A stretch of 29,568 nucleotides of DNA from positions 1 to 29,568 of the forward strand of contig CAYNWB010000026.1 in the NCBI GenBank assembly GCA_964400785.1, given 5' to 3'. Positions within the stretch are counted from its first letter, which is position 1. Each line of letters starts with the position of its first letter. Shown here piece by piece: positions 1 to 8,026 of this stretch. Both the position numbers and the translations under genes were made by a program. The DNA comes from CAVQGZ01 sp964400785 (lineage in GTDB: Bacteria > Actinomycetota > Actinomycetes > Jiangellales > Jiangellaceae). The notes below the pieces were generated by a model. That model saw only the letters and a list, made by a program, of their open reading frames with translations. It had not been told where the DNA came from and ran no database searches.

Positions 1-1
1 C

Positions 2-1426
2 GGTCTGGGCACCGATCTCACGGTCGTGGCCCTGGCCGGGTCGACCGGGTCTGGCAAGTCGACACTGTTCAACACCCTCGCCGACCTCGACCTTGCCGAG
101 GTCGGCTCCCGGCGCCCCACCACGAAGGAGACTCTCGCCTGCGTCTTCGGGGACGGGGACGCGGGAGCCCTGCTGGACTGGCTGGGAGTGCCGGCCAGGC
201 GACGTCTGTCGCATCGCAGCCTGCTCGACGAGCCCGAGTCGTCCGACTGGGCTGAGGGGCTCGTGCTGCTCGACCTGCCCGACCACGACTCTCTGGTGAG
301 CGAGCACCGAGTCGAGGTCGACCGGCTGGTCGCACGGGTCGACGTGCTGGTGTGGGTGACGGACCCGGTCAAGTACGCCGACGCCGTGCTGCACGAGGAC
401 TACCTGGCCGCGCTGCGGCGCCACGGCGCGGTGGTGCTCGTCGTGCTGAACCAGGTGGATCGGCTCGGTGTCGACGACCAGCAGGCATGCCTGGCCGACC
501 TGGCCCGCCTGGTCGACAGCGACGGCTTGCACGATGTCGACGTGGTGGCGGTGTCGGCAAGCACCGGGCAGGGACTCGCGCAGGTCAGCAACCGTGTCGA
601 GGCGGTGGTCGCGTCGAGGCGCGCCGCCGCGCAACGACTCGCCGCCGACGTGGGGCTGCTGGCCGACGAGCTGCAGCAGGCTGCCGACCTCGACCTGGAG
701 GGCACGGTCGACCCCGGTGCTGGTGCGGAGCACGTGCTGGCAGCACTCGGGTCGGTGCTGGCCCTCGACGACCGGGTGCGAGACCTCGCCGAGGCGTCGA
801 GCAGCCGGGCCGAGCGGGCACTGGCGTGGCCCGTTGGCCGGTCGGGCACGCCTGCTCCCGTCGGTGATAGGCGCGAGCACGACGGCGCCGCGGTCGGCGA
901 GGCCGGCGCTGTCGAGCACGTGCTGCGCGAGCACGTGGCGAGGGTCACGGCGGCACTGCCTGAGGCCTGGGGTGACGACGTGCGAAGCGAGATCGAGCCG
1001 TCGCTGCCCGTGACTGCGGGCCGGATGCTGCAGTCGGTGCGCTCGGCGTTCGATGTCACACCGCCGGAGCCGCCGGAGTGGTCGGTGCACCGACGCAACC
1101 AGTGGGTCGCGATCGCCCTGGCGGCGGTGGGTGCAGTCACGGCCGTCCTGCTGCTTGCGCTCGTACTCGCCGGCAGCACCGTGCCGGTATGGGCCTGGCT
1201 GGTGCCGGTCGGTGCCGTCGCGGGGGCCGTTGGCGTCGCCGTGGTGCTCAACCGTCGGGCACCCGCACTCGGGCGGCAGTGGGTCGAGGGCGTGACGGCG
1301 TCGAGGCGCCAGCACGTCGCTGACGACCTGCGTGTCGAGGTGCTGACGCGGGTTCAGGCGCCCCTGGATGCGGCGGCCGAGAGTGCGCAGCGCGCGCGGG
1401 AGGGCCTGCGGCAGGCCCTGATCTGA
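2..1426 (+). CDS. Dynamin-like/Era-type GTPase with C-terminal membrane anchor (5' partial)
   Basis: GTP-binding protein of the actinobacterial dynamin-like/50S-GTPase type. The frame is open from base 2, so the true start lies upstream; GTG at 26 falls directly before the P-loop and is unlikely to be the start. Counting from base 2, the P-loop GSTGSGKS is at residues 13-20, followed by the switch I threonines (RRPTTKE), the G3 motif DLPDHDS, the G4 motif NQVD and a G5-like SAST. Two hydrophobic segments at about residues 368-390 and 396-417 would anchor it in the membrane, with a short basic tail after them. The middle region (about 200-340) is rich in Ala, Glu and Arg and probably helical. 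Such GTPases are often found in tandem pairs in actinobacteria, so a sister gene may lie just outside the window. Cellular role unknown; membrane remodelling or stress functions are guesses from the fold. Confidence 0.88.
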   Translation, partial: GLGTDLTVVALAGSTGSGKSTLFNTLADLDLAEVGSRRPTTKETLACVFGDGDAGALLDWLGVPARRRLSHRSLLDEPESSDWAEGLVLLDLPDHDSLVSEHRVEVDRLVARVDVLVWVTDPVKYADAVLHEDYLAALRRHGAVVLVVLNQVDRLGVDDQQACLADLARLVDSDGLHDVDVVAVSASTGQGLAQVSNRVEAVVASRRAAAQRLAADVGLLADELQQAADLDLEGTVDPGAGAEHVLAALGSVLALDDRVRDLAEASSSRAERALAWPVGRSGTPAPVGDRREHDGAAVGEAGAVEHVLREHVARVTAALPEAWGDDVRSEIEPSLPVTAGRMLQSVRSAFDVTPPEPPEWSVHRRNQWVAIALAAVGAVTAVLLLALVLAGSTVPVWAWLVPVGAVAGAVGVAVVLNRRAPALGRQWVEGVTASRRQHVADDLRVEVLTRVQAPLDAAAESAQRAREGLRQALI

Positions 1427-1469
1427 CGAGCGCCGTCCACAGCCGGTCGGGCTGCCGGCGTGTCGTCCA

Positions 1470-1513
1470 CTGGTCGTCGTGCGGGCTGGATCGGCGTCGC
1501 TGTCGACGACCAG
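1470..1513. repeat. 10-bp inverted repeat upstream of ssb
   Basis: CTGGTCGTCG (1470-1479) and CGACGACCAG (1504-1513) are perfect reverse complements around a 24-base loop, in the 122-bp gap between the GTPase and ssb. There is no T-tract, so it is not a classical terminator. It could be an RNA stem ahead of the ssb ribosome binding site, a protein-binding site, or chance in GC-rich DNA. Confidence 0.4.
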
Positions 1514-1548
1514 GCTCAGGTACTCCGACCAGCGGTGGAGGAGCAACC

Positions 1549-1935
1549 ATGAACGACTTCCAGGGGTGGGTCACGGGCAACGTGGCGACAGCCGTCCGGC
1601 ACCGTGTGTCCGCCGCCGGGACGCACGTCGCGGACTTTCGCCTTGCCTCGAGCCGTCGGTGGACGGGACGCGACGGCAAACCGCGAGAGTCGACCTCGTT
1701 CGTGGCCGTCCGCTGCTTCGGTCCTCTGGCCGACAACGCGGCGTCGAGCCTCGGTGTGGGCCAGTCGGTGCTCGTGAGCGGCCGGTTCGAGGTGGAGGAG
1801 AACGAGCGTGAGGGCCATCGGTACAAGGACGTCGTGCTGCTGGCCTCGGGCATCGGGCCGAACCTCGCGCACGGCACCACGACGTTTCGTCGCACGGTCT
1901 CCGCGAGCAGGGACGCGGGCTCGACGGCGGCGTGA
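1549..1935 (+). CDS. ssb: Single-stranded DNA-binding protein, short form without acidic tail
   Basis: An OB-fold single-stranded DNA-binding protein of 128 residues. The N-terminal strand pattern (GWVTGNVATAVRH), the FRLASSRRW segment, STSFVAVRCFG and the GQSVLVSGRFEVEE segment match the bacterial SSB OB fold (about residues 1-105). Canonical SSBs have a Gly/Pro-rich tail ending in an acidic DDIPF-like tip that recruits repair and replication enzymes. This one ends soon after the OB fold in TVSASRDAGSTAA, so it should bind DNA without that interaction hub. The start is fixed by GGAGGAG at 1537-1543, five bases before ATG. It sits 33 bp ahead of ettA; from memory M. tuberculosis has the same pairing (Rv2478c-Rv2477c). 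It is probably a secondary SSB, the replicative SSB being elsewhere. Confidence 0.9.
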   Translation: MNDFQGWVTGNVATAVRHRVSAAGTHVADFRLASSRRWTGRDGKPRESTSFVAVRCFGPLADNAASSLGVGQSVLVSGRFEVEENEREGHRYKDVVLLASGIGPNLAHGTTTFRRTVSASRDAGSTAA

Positions 1936-1956
1936 GAGCAGGGGGCTCTGCGCGCC

Positions 1957-1962
1957 TACCCT
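1957..1962 (+). promoter_or_regulatory. Leaderless -10 element for ettA
   Basis: TACCCT ends six bases before the ettA ATG at 1969, and no Shine-Dalgarno sequence lies between. This spacing would place the transcription start at or next to the ATG, as in actinobacterial leaderless mRNAs. Confidence 0.55.
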
Positions 1963-1968
1963 GGGCGC

Positions 1969-3651
1969 ATGGCCGAGTTCATCTACGTCATGCGCAAGGC
2001 GCGCAAGGCTCACGGCGACAAGGTGATCCTTGACGACGTCACGCTTGCGTTCCTGCCCGGTGCCAAGATCGGTGTGGTCGGTCCCAACGGTGCCGGCAAG
2101 TCGACCGTGCTGCGGATCATGGCCGGTCTCGACCAGCCGTCCAACGGTGACGCCCTGCTCAGCCCCGGGTACAGCGTCGGGATCCTGGAGCAGGAGCCCG
2201 AGCTCGACGAGTCGCGCACCGTGCTGGGCAACGTCGAGCTGGGCGTGGCCGAGACGAAGGCGATGCTGAACCGGTTCAACGAGATCAGCGAGGCCCTCGC
2301 CGACCCCGAGGCCGACTACGACACCCTGCTGGAGGAGATGGGTCGGCTTCAGGAGCAGCTCGACCACCGCAACGCCTGGGACCTCGACGCCCAGCTGGAG
2401 CAGGCCATGGACGCCTTGCGCTGCCCGCCGCCGGACGCCGACGTGACGGTGCTCTCGGGCGGGGAGCGCCGGCGTGTGGCCCTGTGCCGCCTGCTGCTGG
2501 AGCAGCCCGACCTGCTGCTGCTGGACGAGCCCACCAACCACCTCGACGCCGAGAGCGTCCAGTGGCTGGAGCAGCACCTCGAGAAGTACCCCGGCACGGT
2601 CGTCGCGGTCACGCACGACCGCTACTTTCTCGACAACGTCGCCCAGTGGATCCTCGAGCTCGACCGGGGGCGTGCCTACCCCTACGAGGGCAACTACTCG
2701 ACGTACCTGGAGACCAAGCAGTCCCGGCTGAAGGTCGAGGGCGCCAAGGACGCCAAGCTGCGCAAACGCCTCGCCGACGAGCTCGCCTGGGTGCGCTCGA
2801 ACGCGAAGGGCCGTCAGGCCAAGCAGCAGGCCCGCCTCAAGCGCTACGAGGAGATGGCGGCCGAGGCCGAGCGCACTCGCAAGCTCGACATGGACGAGAT
2901 CCAGATCCCGCCGGGTCCCCGCCTGGGAGACGTCGTGGTCGAGATCGACGGGCTGTGGAAGTCGTTCGGTGACCGCACCCTTTTCGACGGGCTGTCGTTC
3001 ACGCTGCCGCGCAACGGCATCGTCGGCGTCGTCGGGCCCAACGGGGTCGGCAAGACCACGCTGTTTCGCATGCTGCTCGGTGACGAGTCGCCGGACGACG
3101 GCTCGATCAAGGTCGGCCAGACGGTCAAGCTGTCCTACGTCGACCAGAACCGGTCGGGCATCGACGGCAGCCAGACGGTGTGGCAGGTGGTCTCGGACGG
3201 TCTGGACCACATCAAGGTGGGCGCGGTGGAGATGCCGTCGCGTGCCTACGTCGCCGCCTTCGGGTTCAAGGGCCCCGACCAGCAGAAGCCTGCGGGAGTG
3301 CTGTCGGGCGGGGAGCGCAACCGGCTCAACCTGGCGCTCACGCTCAAGCAGGGTGGCAACCTGATCCTGCTGGACGAGCCGACGAACGACCTCGACGTCG
3401 AGACGCTCCAGTCGCTGGAGAACGCGCTGCTGGAGTTTCCCGGCTGTGCCGTCGTCGTGTCCCACGACCGCTGGTTCCTCGACCGCACGGCCACGCACAT
3501 CCTGGCCTTCGAAGGCGACGAGGACGACCCGGCTCGCTGGTTCTGGTTCGAGGGCAACTTCGAGGGCTACGAGAAGAACAAGGTGGAGCGGCTCGGTGCG
3601 GACGCCGCTCGTCCGCACCGGGTCACGTATCGCAAGCTGACCCGGGCCTAG
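1969..3651 (+). CDS. ettA: Energy-dependent translational throttle protein EttA (ABC-F ATPase)
   Basis: A soluble ABC-F protein of 560 residues with two ATPase domains and no membrane segments. EttA binds the ribosomal E site and gates entry into elongation according to ATP/ADP levels (known for the E. coli protein). Domain 1: Walker A GPNGAGKS at 38-45, signature LSGGE from 162, Walker B LLLDEPTNHLD around 183-193. A charged linker, roughly 240-305, rich in Lys, Arg and Glu, corresponds to the P-site tRNA-interaction motif. Domain 2: Walker A from G356, signature LSGGE from 445, Walker B LILLDEPTNDLD from 465. Length and architecture are normal for EttA. The ATG is preceded by TACCCT at six bases, suggesting a leaderless transcript separate from ssb. 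The next gene begins three bases after its stop codon, so co-transcription is likely. Confidence 0.96.
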   Translation: MAEFIYVMRKARKAHGDKVILDDVTLAFLPGAKIGVVGPNGAGKSTVLRIMAGLDQPSNGDALLSPGYSVGILEQEPELDESRTVLGNVELGVAETKAMLNRFNEISEALADPEADYDTLLEEMGRLQEQLDHRNAWDLDAQLEQAMDALRCPPPDADVTVLSGGERRRVALCRLLLEQPDLLLLDEPTNHLDAESVQWLEQHLEKYPGTVVAVTHDRYFLDNVAQWILELDRGRAYPYEGNYSTYLETKQSRLKVEGAKDAKLRKRLADELAWVRSNAKGRQAKQQARLKRYEEMAAEAERTRKLDMDEIQIPPGPRLGDVVVEIDGLWKSFGDRTLFDGLSFTLPRNGIVGVVGPNGVGKTTLFRMLLGDESPDDGSIKVGQTVKLSYVDQNRSGIDGSQTVWQVVSDGLDHIKVGAVEMPSRAYVAAFGFKGPDQQKPAGVLSGGERNRLNLALTLKQGGNLILLDEPTNDLDVETLQSLENALLEFPGCAVVVSHDRWFLDRTATHILAFEGDEDDPARWFWFEGNFEGYEKNKVERLGADAARPHRVTYRKLTRA

Positions 3652-3654
3652 CTC

Positions 3655-4326
3655 GTGCCGTCGCAGCGGGACGGCACGACAGTCCGTCTGGCCGGGTCGG
3701 CGCGAGACGTGGCCGTCCTTGCCGAGCGAGCCTGCCGCCACGACCCGTCCGCTGTCGTTCGTCTGGTGGCCGACGGCACCGTGCTCGCTGCGTTCGTCGC
3801 GACGCCCTTCGACTGCCTGGGCATGCGGGCTGCGCGGCTCACCGTGCCCGCCGAGCACGTGGACGTGGTGGTCGAGGCGGTCGGCTTGGCCGCTCGGGCA
3901 CGCACAGCCGGTGAGCGACACGAGATCGTCCTGCCGCCGTCGGTGCCCCCGCTTCGATGGACGACGGGGCTGCCGCCGCGCACCGGATGGCAGCCCGCCG
4001 CGTCCCTGCGGCTCGGTGACGTGATCGACCTGGTGGCCGCTGGCACCGAGGAGTTCCGCTCCAGGGCGCAGGCGTTGCCGGCAGGGCAGACGCCATCGGC
4101 CGCACTCGAGGCCCTGGCGAACGACATCTGGGGGCGCCCGATGGCGGCCGACCACCCCGTGCGACTGGCACACGCCGCCAGCTACCTGGGGTTTCTCGAC
4201 TCGCCGGGGTCGGGGGAGGACGCGGAGGTGGCGCTGCTCACCGCGGGGTCGTGGCGTCGCCTGGACGCTCCGGGCGGGTCGACACTGATGCGGGTGCTCG
4301 ACCCGCTGGGCCTGTTCGTCGGCTAG
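3655..4326 (+). CDS. Conserved-looking hypothetical protein downstream of ettA
   Basis: A 223-residue protein I do not recognise. It starts with GTG three bases after the ettA stop codon, so it is probably translated from the ettA transcript. It has no signal peptide or membrane helix. The N-terminal half (to about residue 100) alternates hydrophobic stretches in an alpha/beta-like pattern (DVAVLAERACRHD, AAFVATPFDCLG, RLTVPAEHVDVVVEAVGLAARAR). The C-terminal half contains WGRPMAADHPVRLAHAASYLGFL and ends GGSTLMRVLDPLGLFVG. From memory, M. tuberculosis has an uncharacterised protein of similar length between ettA and the alpha-glucosidase gene (Rv2474c); orthology is unchecked. Its 3' end overlaps the stop codon of the convergent GH13 gene by four bases. 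Confidence 0.75.
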   Translation: MPSQRDGTTVRLAGSARDVAVLAERACRHDPSAVVRLVADGTVLAAFVATPFDCLGMRAARLTVPAEHVDVVVEAVGLAARARTAGERHEIVLPPSVPPLRWTTGLPPRTGWQPAASLRLGDVIDLVAAGTEEFRSRAQALPAGQTPSAALEALANDIWGRPMAADHPVRLAHAASYLGFLDSPGSGEDAEVALLTAGSWRRLDAPGGSTLMRVLDPLGLFVG

Positions 4327-5963
4327 TCGACCCGAACCCAGGCGGCGCTGTCAGGTGGCAGCTGCCCCCCTGCCACGTCGGTGCTCGCCACGACCACGGT
4401 GCCGGCAGGCAGTGGCACGGGGGTGTCACCCATGTTGACCAGCACGGCCAGCCGGCGGCCGGCCTCACCGCGCTCGAAGTGCAGCACCTGCTCGGGCGAC
4501 GGCTTCCAGGTCAGCGTCGGCGTGCTGAACGCCGCCTCGGCCCGCCGGTGCCCCAGCACCGATCGGTACAGGCAGAGCATCGAGGTCGGGTCGTCGGCCT
4601 GGGTCGATGCGGCCGAGGCCGACCAGTGCGCCGGCTGGGGCAGCCACGACCCGTTCGAGCCGAACCCGAGCGACTCGCCGGTCGGCTCCCACGGCAGCGG
4701 CACGCGACACCCGTCGCGACCCACCTCGACGCCGTTGGTGCGCAGGAACACCGGATCGTCGCGCAGCTCGTCGGGGATGTCGCTGACCTCCTCGAGCCCC
4801 AGCTCCTCGCCCTGGTAGAGATAGGCACTGCCGGGCAGGCCGAGCAGCAGCAGGGCGGCCGCCCGGGCCCGCCGCCGTCCGAGCTCGACGTCGAGCCCCG
4901 TGAAGTCGTACTTGCCGGGGCCGAACCGTTCGCGCTGCAGGGCGGGCCGGCCATAGCGTGAGACGTGACGTGGGATGTCGTGGTTGCTCAGCGTCCAGGT
5001 GGCCGGCGCTCCCGCCGCCCGAGCAGCCGCAAGCCCGCTCTCGATGGCGGCGCGCATGCCGGCCGCGTCCCAGTCCGGGTCGGTCAGCTCGAAGGCGAAC
5101 GCGCTGTGCAGCTCGTCCGGTCGCAGGTAGAGGGCCAGCCGGGCCGGGTCGTCCAGCCACACCTCGCCGACGAACATCCGGGGCTCGTCGTAGGAGTCCG
5201 CGACGGCGCGCCAGCCTCGGTAGATCTCGTGCACCTCGTCGAGGTCCCAGTGCGGGTGACGTGGCCGGTCGGGCGCGCCCAGCAGCGTCTCGTGGTCCTC
5301 CCCGAGGTCAGGCAGGTCGGGGTGCTTGGCCATGCCGTGGGCCACGTCGATGCGAAACCCGTCGATGCCGCGGTCGAACCAGAAGGCCAGCACGCTCTGG
5401 AACTCTGCGACCACCTCGGGGTTCGACCAGTTCAGGTCGGGCTGGCTCGCGTCGAACAGGTGCAGGTACCACTGCCCGGGGGCGCCGTCGGGCTCGGTGA
5501 CGCGGGTCCACGCGGTGCCCCGGAACGTGCTCTTCCAGTCGTTCGGCGGCTCGTCGCCGGCGGGCCCACGCCCGTCACGGAACCAGTACCGGGCACGCTC
5601 CGGGCTTGCGGGGCCGGCCGCGATCGCGGCGGAGAACCAGGCGTGCTCGGACGAGGTGTGGTTGGGCACGATGTCGGCGATCACCCGGATGCCGTGCGCG
5701 TGCGCGTCCGCGATCAGCTGCTGCGCCTGCGGGAGCGTGCCGAACAGCGGGTTGATGTCGCGGTAGTCGGCCACGTCGTAGCCACCGTCGCGCAACGGAG
5801 ACGGGTACCAGGGGTTGACCCAGATGGCGTCCACCCCGAGGTCGCGCAGGTATGGGAGCCGGGACCGCAGACCGGCCAGGTCACCTGTGCCGTCGCCGTC
5901 GCCGTCGGCGAAGGAGCGGATGTAGACCTGGTACACGACGGCGTCTCGCCACCACTGCGTCAC
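4323..5963 (-). CDS. GH13 alpha-glucosidase (oligo-1,6-glucosidase/trehalose-related family)
   Basis: A cytoplasmic glycoside hydrolase family 13 enzyme of 546 residues without a signal peptide. It should hydrolyse alpha-1,4 or alpha-1,6 glucosidic bonds of maltose-like oligosaccharides. The (beta/alpha)8 barrel motifs appear in order: DIVPNHTS (97-104), GFRIDVAHG with nucleophile D206, FVGEVW with acid/base E267, and LSNHDIPRH with transition-state stabiliser D329. The N-terminal WWRDAVVYQVYIRSFADGDGDG start is typical of alpha-glucosidases of this family, and a beta-rich C-terminal domain follows from about residue 450. The start is GTG at 5963; TAGCGT (5973-5978) lies nine bases upstream, inside the end of the globin gene. 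From memory the M. tuberculosis neighbour of glbO is the alpha-glucosidase aglA (Rv2471), which supports this identity. Exact substrate preference cannot be read from sequence. Confidence 0.92.
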   Translation of the reverse strand: MTQWWRDAVVYQVYIRSFADGDGDGTGDLAGLRSRLPYLRDLGVDAIWVNPWYPSPLRDGGYDVADYRDINPLFGTLPQAQQLIADAHAHGIRVIADIVPNHTSSEHAWFSAAIAAGPASPERARYWFRDGRGPAGDEPPNDWKSTFRGTAWTRVTEPDGAPGQWYLHLFDASQPDLNWSNPEVVAEFQSVLAFWFDRGIDGFRIDVAHGMAKHPDLPDLGEDHETLLGAPDRPRHPHWDLDEVHEIYRGWRAVADSYDEPRMFVGEVWLDDPARLALYLRPDELHSAFAFELTDPDWDAAGMRAAIESGLAAARAAGAPATWTLSNHDIPRHVSRYGRPALQRERFGPGKYDFTGLDVELGRRRARAAALLLLGLPGSAYLYQGEELGLEEVSDIPDELRDDPVFLRTNGVEVGRDGCRVPLPWEPTGESLGFGSNGSWLPQPAHWSASAASTQADDPTSMLCLYRSVLGHRRAEAAFSTPTLTWKPSPEQVLHFERGEAGRRLAVLVNMGDTPVPLPAGTVVVASTDVAGGQLPPDSAAWVRVD

Positions 5964-5972
5964 GAGACGAGA

Positions 5973-5978
5973 ACGCTA
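5973..5978 (-). promoter_or_regulatory. -10-like TAGCGT for the GH13 gene
   Basis: TAGCGT on the minus strand ends nine bases before the GTG of the GH13 gene and overlaps the globin stop codon. It would give an independent, near-leaderless transcript. Confidence 0.35.
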
Positions 5979-6362
5979 CTGGGTGTTGACCATCGAGAGC
6001 GCGGCCCGGCTGAGGTAGTCCCACAGCACGGCCTGCTGGCCCTGGTCGAGTGTGCCGTCCTCGACCAGCTCGTCGACGGCAGCACGCATGTGGGTCAACC
6101 AGCGCACGCGCGCGTCGTGGTCGACGGCGTACGGCGCGTGGCGCATGCGAAGCCGGGGGTGCCCTCTCTGCTCGGAGTAGGTGGTGGGGCCACCCCAGTA
6201 CTGCTCGAGAAACATCCGTAGCCGTTCGGCGGCCGGTGCGAGGTCGTCCTCGGGGTACATCGCGCGCAGCACGTCGTCCTCGGCGACACCGGCGTAGAAG
6301 GCCGACACGAGCCTCGCGAAGGTCACGTGCCCACCGACAGCGTCGTAGAAGCTCTCGCTCAT
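5976..6362 (-). CDS. glbO: Group II truncated haemoglobin (GlbO type)
   Basis: A 2-on-2 globin of 128 residues that binds haem and oxygen. In actinobacteria such proteins are linked to oxygen handling and detoxification of reactive nitrogen and oxygen species. Family residues are visible: Tyr B10 in AFYAGV (Y23), the CD region MYPEDDL, the conserved FLEQYWGGP stretch (51-59), proximal His F8 in LRMRHAPY (H75) and Trp G8 in RWLTHM (W88), the last diagnostic of group II. I chose ATG at 6362 (MSESFYDAVGG), which matches usual GlbO N-termini, over the in-frame GTG at 6374. It lies 12 bases upstream of the GH13 start, on the same strand. Confidence 0.93.
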   Translation of the reverse strand: MSESFYDAVGGHVTFARLVSAFYAGVAEDDVLRAMYPEDDLAPAAERLRMFLEQYWGGPTTYSEQRGHPRLRMRHAPYAVDHDARVRWLTHMRAAVDELVEDGTLDQGQQAVLWDYLSRAALSMVNTQ

Positions 6363-6372
6363 CAGGTGGACC

Positions 6373-6378
6373 ACGCTA
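6373..6378 (-). promoter_or_regulatory. -10-like TAGCGT for the globin gene
   Basis: TAGCGT on the minus strand ends ten bases before the globin ATG at 6362. It overlaps the alternative GTG start at 6374, which argues against that longer start. Confidence 0.4.
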
Positions 6379-6396
6379 CCCAGTGCTGCGAAGGCA

Positions 6397-7908
6397 CTAG
6401 CCGGTTCGGGGGGTACCCGACGGGCGCCAGCGTCCCGCCAGCTTGGACGCTTCGAGACGTTCGGCCTCGCGCGCGATGTTGCGCTGCATGCTGCCGAAGA
6501 CGATGCCGTGGAAGGGCGTCACGCTCCACCAGTACGCCTGACCCCCCAGTCCGTACGGGTAGAAGATCGCCCGTTGGCCGAACACCGTGCGGCCGGCGTC
6601 GTCGGTGCTGATCGTGAGCTCCAGCCAGGCCCGGCCCGGCAGGCGCATCTCGGCACGCAGACGCAGCAGCTTCAGGTCGATCACCTCTTCGACCCGCCAC
6701 CAGTCCAGGGCGTCCCCGACGTGCAGGTCGTAGGGGTCGCGCCGGCCCCGGCGCAGCCCCGGTCCGCCCGAGAGGCGGTCCATCACCCCACGCACGCCCC
6801 AGGCCAGCGACCAGGAGTACCAGCCGTTCGTGCCGCCGATGCCCTCGATGACCTGCCAGAGCGCCTCGGGGCTGGCGTCGACCACACGGGACCGCTCGTC
6901 GACGTAGAGGTCGCCGCCGGCCCAGTCCGGGTCGGACGGCAGCGGGTCGGACGGCGCCCCGCGCAGCTCGGCGTCGGCCCAGCGGGTGGGCACGTCCCCG
7001 CTGCGCACGCGCCGCAGCGCCAGCTCGACGGCGCGCTCGAACCCGGTGAGCCCGTGAGCAGGGTCGGGGACGTAGTCGGCGATGTCGTGCTCGCGGCAGA
7101 CGACGGTGTTGCGCAGGCTCTCGACCAACGGGCGCGCGATGGCGTTCGGGACGGGCGTGACGATCTGCACCCAGTGGCTCGACAGCCCGGGTGTGAGCAC
7201 GGGAACCCGGATGATCCGCCGCTTCGGTAGCCCCACGACGGCGGCGTAGCGCTGCATCATCTGCTCGTAGGTGAGCACGTCGGGGCCACCGATGTCGAAG
7301 GCCCGGTTGACCTCGCTCGGCAGCGTCGCGGCGTGCACCAGGTAGTACAGGACGTCGCGGACCGCGATCGGCTGGATGCGGGTCTGCACCCACACCGGCG
7401 TCGTCATCACCGGCAGCCGTTCGGTCAGGTAGCGCAGCATCTCGAAGGACGCCCCGCCGGAGCCGATGATCACGGCGGCCTGCAGCACGGCGGTGGGGAC
7501 TCCGCTGCCGAGAAGGATCTCCCCGACCTCCTGGCGGCTGCGCAGGTGCGGGCTGAGCTCCTCGTCCTCGGGCATCAGCCCGGACAGGTAGACGATGCGG
7601 CGCACACCGGCGTCGCGAGCGGCGGCTGCGAACGTTCGCGCGGCTCGTCGGTCGAGCTCCTCGAAGTCGTCGCCCTTGCCGATCGCGTGCACGAGGTAGT
7701 ACGCCACGTCGACGTCGGCCAGCGCCTGCCGGATGACCTCCGGGTCGAGCACGTCGGCGTGCGCGAGCTCGACCTGGTCGGCCCAGGGCTGGTCACGCAG
7801 GTGGATCAGCTCGCGCGCCCCCGCCCGCACGGTGAACCCAGCATCGAGCAGCTCCGGGACGAGCCGCCCGCCGATGTACCCCGATGCTCCGGTGACCAGT
7901 GCTCGCAC
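6397..7908 (-). CDS. Atypical SDR (NmrA-like) fused to a DUF2867 domain
   Basis: A two-domain protein of 503 residues. Residues 1 to about 310 form a Rossmann-fold NAD(P)-binding domain of the atypical/extended SDR type: the glycine motif GASGYIGG is at 7-14, then DVDVAYYLVHAIG, RIVYLSGLM and the AAVIIGSGGASFEMLRYL segment. The Tyr-x-x-x-Lys pair of classical dehydrogenases is not evident, so a regulatory or sensor role, or non-standard catalysis, is possible. About 325-500 resemble DUF2867, a START/SRPBCC-like lipid-binding type domain (EALWQVIEGIGG, YSWSLAWGVRG, YWWSVTPFHGIVF). The start is taken as GTG 7908 because CAGACT ends six bases upstream and the Rossmann strand begins at once; the longer start at 7938 is possible. 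Substrate unknown. Confidence 0.88.
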   Translation of the reverse strand: MRALVTGASGYIGGRLVPELLDAGFTVRAGARELIHLRDQPWADQVELAHADVLDPEVIRQALADVDVAYYLVHAIGKGDDFEELDRRAARTFAAAARDAGVRRIVYLSGLMPEDEELSPHLRSRQEVGEILLGSGVPTAVLQAAVIIGSGGASFEMLRYLTERLPVMTTPVWVQTRIQPIAVRDVLYYLVHAATLPSEVNRAFDIGGPDVLTYEQMMQRYAAVVGLPKRRIIRVPVLTPGLSSHWVQIVTPVPNAIARPLVESLRNTVVCREHDIADYVPDPAHGLTGFERAVELALRRVRSGDVPTRWADAELRGAPSDPLPSDPDWAGGDLYVDERSRVVDASPEALWQVIEGIGGTNGWYSWSLAWGVRGVMDRLSGGPGLRRGRRDPYDLHVGDALDWWRVEEVIDLKLLRLRAEMRLPGRAWLELTISTDDAGRTVFGQRAIFYPYGLGGQAYWWSVTPFHGIVFGSMQRNIAREAERLEASKLAGRWRPSGTPRTG

Positions 7909-7914
7909 GGTGAC

Positions 7915-7920
7915 AGTCTG
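7915..7920 (-). promoter_or_regulatory. Leaderless -10-like CAGACT for the SDR gene
   Basis: CAGACT on the minus strand ends six bases before GTG 7908. The same hexamer precedes the GH77 gene at 11184-11189. Confidence 0.35.
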
Positions 7921-8001
7921 GCGTTCCGACTGCTGCACGGCACGTCGGGGTGTCTGCGGTACCGGGAGTCGTTGGCCCCTTCACGGCGTGGCCTCGGGCA
8001 G

Positions 8002-8007
8002 TAGCGT
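8002..8007 (+). promoter_or_regulatory. -10-like TAGCGT for the membrane protein gene at 8027
   Basis: TAGCGT lies 19 bases before the ATG, leaving room for the GGAGG ribosome binding site at 8014-8018. A start site close to this element would give a very short leader. Confidence 0.4.
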
Positions 8008-8026
8008 CGACACGGAGGCATGTGTC

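Noticed and set aside
1516..4173. An 885-codon open frame on the minus strand across ssb, ettA and the next gene
   Set aside because: It is antisense to clearly recognisable proteins, its translation is low-complexity Arg/Gly/Val/Leu-rich, and such frames arise from G/C-biased third positions.
7909..8026. A toxin-antitoxin or defence gene in the SDR/8027 intergenic gap
   Set aside because: Only promoter-like hexamers and a ribosome binding site are visible; no credible frame exists there.
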